Shown here in pieces: positions 63,101-64,000 of a stretch of 64,000 bases of DNA. A program made the translations under genes and the position numbers. A model generated the notes under the pieces. It saw only the letters and a program-made list of their open reading frames with translations, ran no database searches and had not been told where the DNA came from. Each line of letters opens with the position of its first letter. Positions within the stretch are counted from its first letter, which is position 1. Origin of the DNA: Rostratula benghalensis (Eukaryota; Chordata; Aves; Charadriiformes; Rostratulidae); the NCBI GenBank assembly GCA_013399305.1, contig VXAI01000197.1, forward strand, positions 849,237-913,236, written 5' to 3'.

Positions 63101-63458
63101 GCTCAGATCCCTTTCATTAACATAGAACATCCCAACTCCATCATTGACCTTCTCCAGACATCTTTTCTAAATTCATTATTGTATTCAAATCTTAGTTTCT
63201 TTTGATGCTCTTTCACATTTTCAAAATGTTCATAATATTTTTTCCCTGTCTTACTGGACTGATCTAAGGACAGATGAACGAACACTGTCATTTTCTTATG
63301 TATGGCAATAATGGGGACCATGCAAGAAGCTAAAAGCAATGAAACATAACATCTTTTTCTGTGTTGAATTAATAGATAATTGCTACATCTGTTGCCTGCT
63401 ACTATGCTGATATGGAATACATCTATGGGCTGGAAGTTGTGGGACATATTCCTGAAGG
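29969..63458 (+). CDS. SLC26A7: SLC26A7, 5' part: join(29969..30158,42842..42952,46239..46411,54308..54472,61819..61971,63376..63458), partial at 3'
   Basis: SLC26A7 is a membrane anion transporter of the SLC26/SulP family. It moves chloride and bicarbonate in kidney, stomach and thyroid, and in humans its loss causes congenital hypothyroidism. Six coding exons give residues 1-291 of an expected total near 650. The order is a cytoplasmic N-terminus ([20 protein letters not shown]), the first membrane segments ([15 protein letters not shown], then [19 protein letters not shown]), an extracellular loop with N-glycosylation sequons, then [40 protein letters not shown], and a further membrane segment in [20 protein letters not shown]. 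Exons keep the frame (phases 1,1,0,0,0,2) and all sites are GT-AG. The rest of the transport domain and the C-terminal STAS domain lie beyond the window. No frameshift or stop is seen. SLC26A9 and SLC26A11 are less similar alternatives. Confidence 0.96.
32272..32335. repeat. (GGAA)n microsatellite
   Basis: About fifteen tandem GGAA units with no interruption before the closing gaaagagg. GGAA is the core of ETS transcription factor sites, but here it is most simply a microsatellite. Confidence 0.96.
34010..34135 (-). mobile_element. CR1 retrotransposon tail
   Basis: Reverse-strand CR1 3' end. The + strand reads atcatagaatcatttagat then ggattggacctttaagatta, then gagtccaaccgttaacctag and ccatgtccctcagcacc, which is the complement of an avian CR1 terminus. 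Only the last ~125 bases are present. Confidence 0.94.
37500..37830. other. GC-richer block of unknown nature in intron
   Basis: About 330 bases with clearly higher G+C than the flanks. It contains an E-box cacgtg, a GC box within ctgggggcggggctg (near 37647), and several CpGs. An open frame of 106 codons on the minus strand spans it but resembles nothing known to me. It might be a solo LTR, an alternative promoter or an old repeat. None of these can be shown from the sequence alone. Confidence 0.3.
38310..38333. repeat. poly-T run (24 T)
   Basis: Uninterrupted T homopolymer in the intron. No retrotransposon body is recognisable next to it. Confidence 0.9.
42842..42952 (+). CDS. SLC26A7: SLC26A7 coding exon 2 (residues 64-100)
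   Basis: Acceptor ttttctatag ends at 42841 and donor is gtaagt at 42953. The exon reads [20 protein letters not shown] and then [15 protein letters not shown]. It holds the [11 protein letters not shown] segment, the family signature at the start of the membrane domain. Both ends split a Gly codon in phase 1. Confidence 0.96.
43235..43284 (+). repeat. imperfect 26-bp tandem duplication
   Basis: The unit begins atttaggctaaaaattt and is followed at 43261 by a second copy beginning atttaggctataaattt, with few differences. A small local duplication. Confidence 0.85.
45225..45650 (+). mobile_element. ancient amniote CR1 fragment
   Basis: Diverged CR1 of an older type than the others here. Landmarks are cagcaggtggtgaacttctg (near 45330) and gaacctgctcccaggggaca (near 45348), and the 3' end actgggcaagatggaccatt then ggtctgaca. 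This '..tggaccattggtctgac..' ending is typical of old CR1 families shared by turtles, crocodilians and birds. A 13-base phrase (ccattggtctgac) is repeated at the end. No intact coding frame. Confidence 0.82.
46239..46411 (+). CDS. SLC26A7: SLC26A7 coding exon 3 (residues 101-158)
   Basis: Acceptor tccttttgtag ends at 46238 and donor is gtgggt at 46412. It reads [19 protein letters not shown], then a variable loop with N-glycosylation sequons (NFT and NNS), then [20 protein letters not shown] and LIQ. The loop would face outside the cell. The exon ends on a codon boundary. Confidence 0.96.
48516..48800 (-). pseudogene. CR1 reverse-transcriptase remnant
   Basis: Minus-strand frame with [20 protein letters not shown], then [20 protein letters not shown] and [10 protein letters not shown], the RT blocks leading up to the catalytic FADD box. 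The FADD block itself is not intact after this point. Frame differs from that of 48902-49552, so the ORF is broken. Confidence 0.92.
48902..49552 (-). pseudogene. CR1 ORF2 remnant (EN-RT linker), 216 codons
   Basis: Longest open frame in the window. It reads [20 protein letters not shown], then a stretch ending [14 protein letters not shown] and [20 protein letters not shown], then [19 protein letters not shown]. These are the conserved steps before the RT catalytic core of CR1/LINE elements. The start Met is internal and arbitrary. The frame is part of the dead CR1, not a host gene. A further RT segment is in a separate frame at 48516-48800. Confidence 0.92.
53415..53577 (+). mobile_element. 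CR1 retrotransposon tail
   Basis: Short 5'-truncated CR1: gccccatccctggaagtgtt (near 53434), gggctttgagcaacctgttc (near 53470), aggtcccttcctacccaaac (near 53539), ending cattttatgattctatga. Sense to SLC26A7. Confidence 0.95.
54308..54472 (+). CDS. SLC26A7: SLC26A7 coding exon 4 (residues 159-213)
   Basis: Acceptor tttgccttttag ends at 54307 and donor is gtgagt at 54473. Encodes [35 protein letters not shown] and [19 protein letters not shown]. The exon is 55 codons, phase 0 at both ends. The [15 protein letters not shown] segment is highly conserved in the transporter core. Confidence 0.97.
55413..55755 (+). mobile_element. CR1 retrotransposon, 3' ~340 bp, relatively young
   Basis: Starts at ttgacctcattaatgtttat, followed by tatcaggaggatggagccag (near 55451), cttcttcacagtgagggtga (near 55554), ggaacgggctgccccgagag (near 55582) and the end ggactggatgatctttcaag, ccttccaatccctgatattc, tgtgattctgtgata. 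Close to an avian CR1 consensus with few changes, so it is probably among the youngest insertions here. 5'-truncated. Confidence 0.96.
58850..58897. repeat. AT-rich imperfect inverted repeat
   Basis: The sequence around tttataaataaaattata and taattttatatatttataaa forms imperfect complementary arms around a short centre. Pure A/T, so it could arise by chance. Confidence 0.6.
60540..60990. other. C/T-rich unclassified stretch in intron
   Basis: About 450 bases with many short runs of C and T on the + strand and a 127-codon open frame (60597-60980) that resembles no protein I know. Composition differs from the AT-rich flanks. Possibly an old repeat. Nothing supports a gene. Confidence 0.3.
61819..61971 (+). 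CDS. SLC26A7: SLC26A7 coding exon 5 (residues 214-264)
   Basis: Acceptor gttcactgtag ends at 61818 and donor is gtaagt at 61972. Encodes [20 protein letters not shown] then [20 protein letters not shown] and a VVLPIDLVL end, a hydrophobic membrane segment followed by a charged linker. Phase 0 at both ends. Confidence 0.97.
61972..63375 (+). other. SLC26A7: SLC26A7 intron (1.4 kb)
   Basis: AT-rich intron without recognised repeats or exons. Minus-strand open frames here have no recognisable content. Confidence 0.8.
63376..63458 (+). CDS. SLC26A7: SLC26A7 coding exon 6 (residues 265-291, plus 2 bases)
   Basis: Acceptor ttgaattaatag ends at 63375 and donor is gtaata at 63459. Encodes [20 protein letters not shown] and VVGHIPE, ending after two bases of a Gly codon. 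The [10 protein letters not shown] motif is specific to this part of SLC26A7. The donor (gg|gtaata) and the acceptor's pyrimidine tract are weaker than at the other exons but fit the phase. Confidence 0.94.
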
Positions 63459-64000
63459 GTAATATGTTTTTTATTAGCTTGTGGCTTTTAAATATGTCAC
63501 TCCTGAGAACTGTCTCTGAAGAAGTCAAATTAGTTTTCTGAAATAGAAAATGGCAAAAATCTATTATGTTCATTTCCAGCCTTGTCAAATACTCTTTCAC
63601 AATTCAACCCCATGTTAACAAGGTATATGTGCTTAGATGTCATCATAAAAAAGCAGAATTTCTTGTACATTTTCATAGTCTCTTCATTACTTTATGGAAT
63701 AAAAAGTAGATACGAAGTACATGACGGTGGCTGATAGATGTATGATGGGAGGACAGAGCACTATTGACAAGATTATTGCAACCTGCTTTTGAGGGTTGCC
63801 TCGGCTTATTGTAGCAGAAAGCACTTGCAATGAAGTAAGGTTTGTAGATTGCTATATTTCATTCTTCTCCACTCACTAATATACTAATTTTAGACAGTGA
63901 GTTTTCTGAGGAAATGTAAAGGAATCAGATATGCCTAATTTAGAAAAGAGTATTCTGACTATAGATAATGATACATTATTCTCCATGACCTTGAAGAGGA
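63459..64000 (+). other. SLC26A7: SLC26A7 intron, 5' part
   Basis: Start of the next intron, running off the window. No exon was found before the edge. Confidence 0.8.

Noticed and set aside
63103..63600. 165-codon minus-strand open frame
   Set aside because: It runs antisense across SLC26A7 exon 6 and its flanking introns; the + strand exon explains the conserved part.

Overview
The window is vertebrate nuclear DNA, most likely from a bird. It is AT-rich and low in coding density, with small exons bounded by GT-AG splice sites and kilobase-scale introns. It carries many fragments of CR1 non-LTR retrotransposons, whose 3' ends read 'ccttccaa..' followed by 'attctatgattct' or 'tgtgattctgtga', as in avian CR1. 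I saw no Alu, B1/B2 or L1 sequence. The species cannot be named from this window.

Two genes can be supported, both on the + strand and both cut by the window edges. The last three coding exons of OTUD6B, an OTU-family deubiquitinase, lie at 372-1825, followed by a probable 3' UTR. The first six coding exons of SLC26A7, an SLC26/SulP anion exchanger, lie at 29969-63458 and encode residues 1-291. The gene continues past the right edge. The order OTUD6B then SLC26A7, both in the same direction, matches human 8q21.3. The LRR gene LRRC69, which lies between them in mammals, was not recognised here.

The intergenic region (about 3.9-29.8 kb) holds CR1 fragments near 5.0-5.36, 22.6-22.87 and 25.64-26.53 kb, simple repeats, a 90-base gap of Ns (20742-20831), and the most striking feature of the window. 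This is a 2587-bp direct duplication (8934-11520 and 13797-16383, offset exactly 4863 bp). The copies look identical by eye apart from one base near the left edge, and even a 20-T homopolymer and its (CTTTTT)n tract match. A lone N sits exactly at the end of copy 1, so an assembly artefact is at least as likely as a real recent duplication.

The SLC26A7 introns hold further CR1 pieces: a minus-strand tail at 34.0 kb, an old amniote-type CR1 at 45.2-45.65 kb, a long minus-strand fragment with endonuclease and reverse-transcriptase remnants at 48.2-49.9 kb, and tails at 53.4 and 55.4 kb. They also hold a (GGAA)n tract and several T runs. The long minus-strand CR1 lacks its 3' end. It breaks at the same point of the element at which the 55.4-kb copy begins.

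I found no bacterial-type system, CRISPR array, tRNA, rRNA or intact mobile element, and I do not claim a new biological system. The points worth checking are the duplication, the apparent lack of LRRC69, the paired CR1 breakpoints, and a few GC- or CpG-rich islands that could be regulatory.
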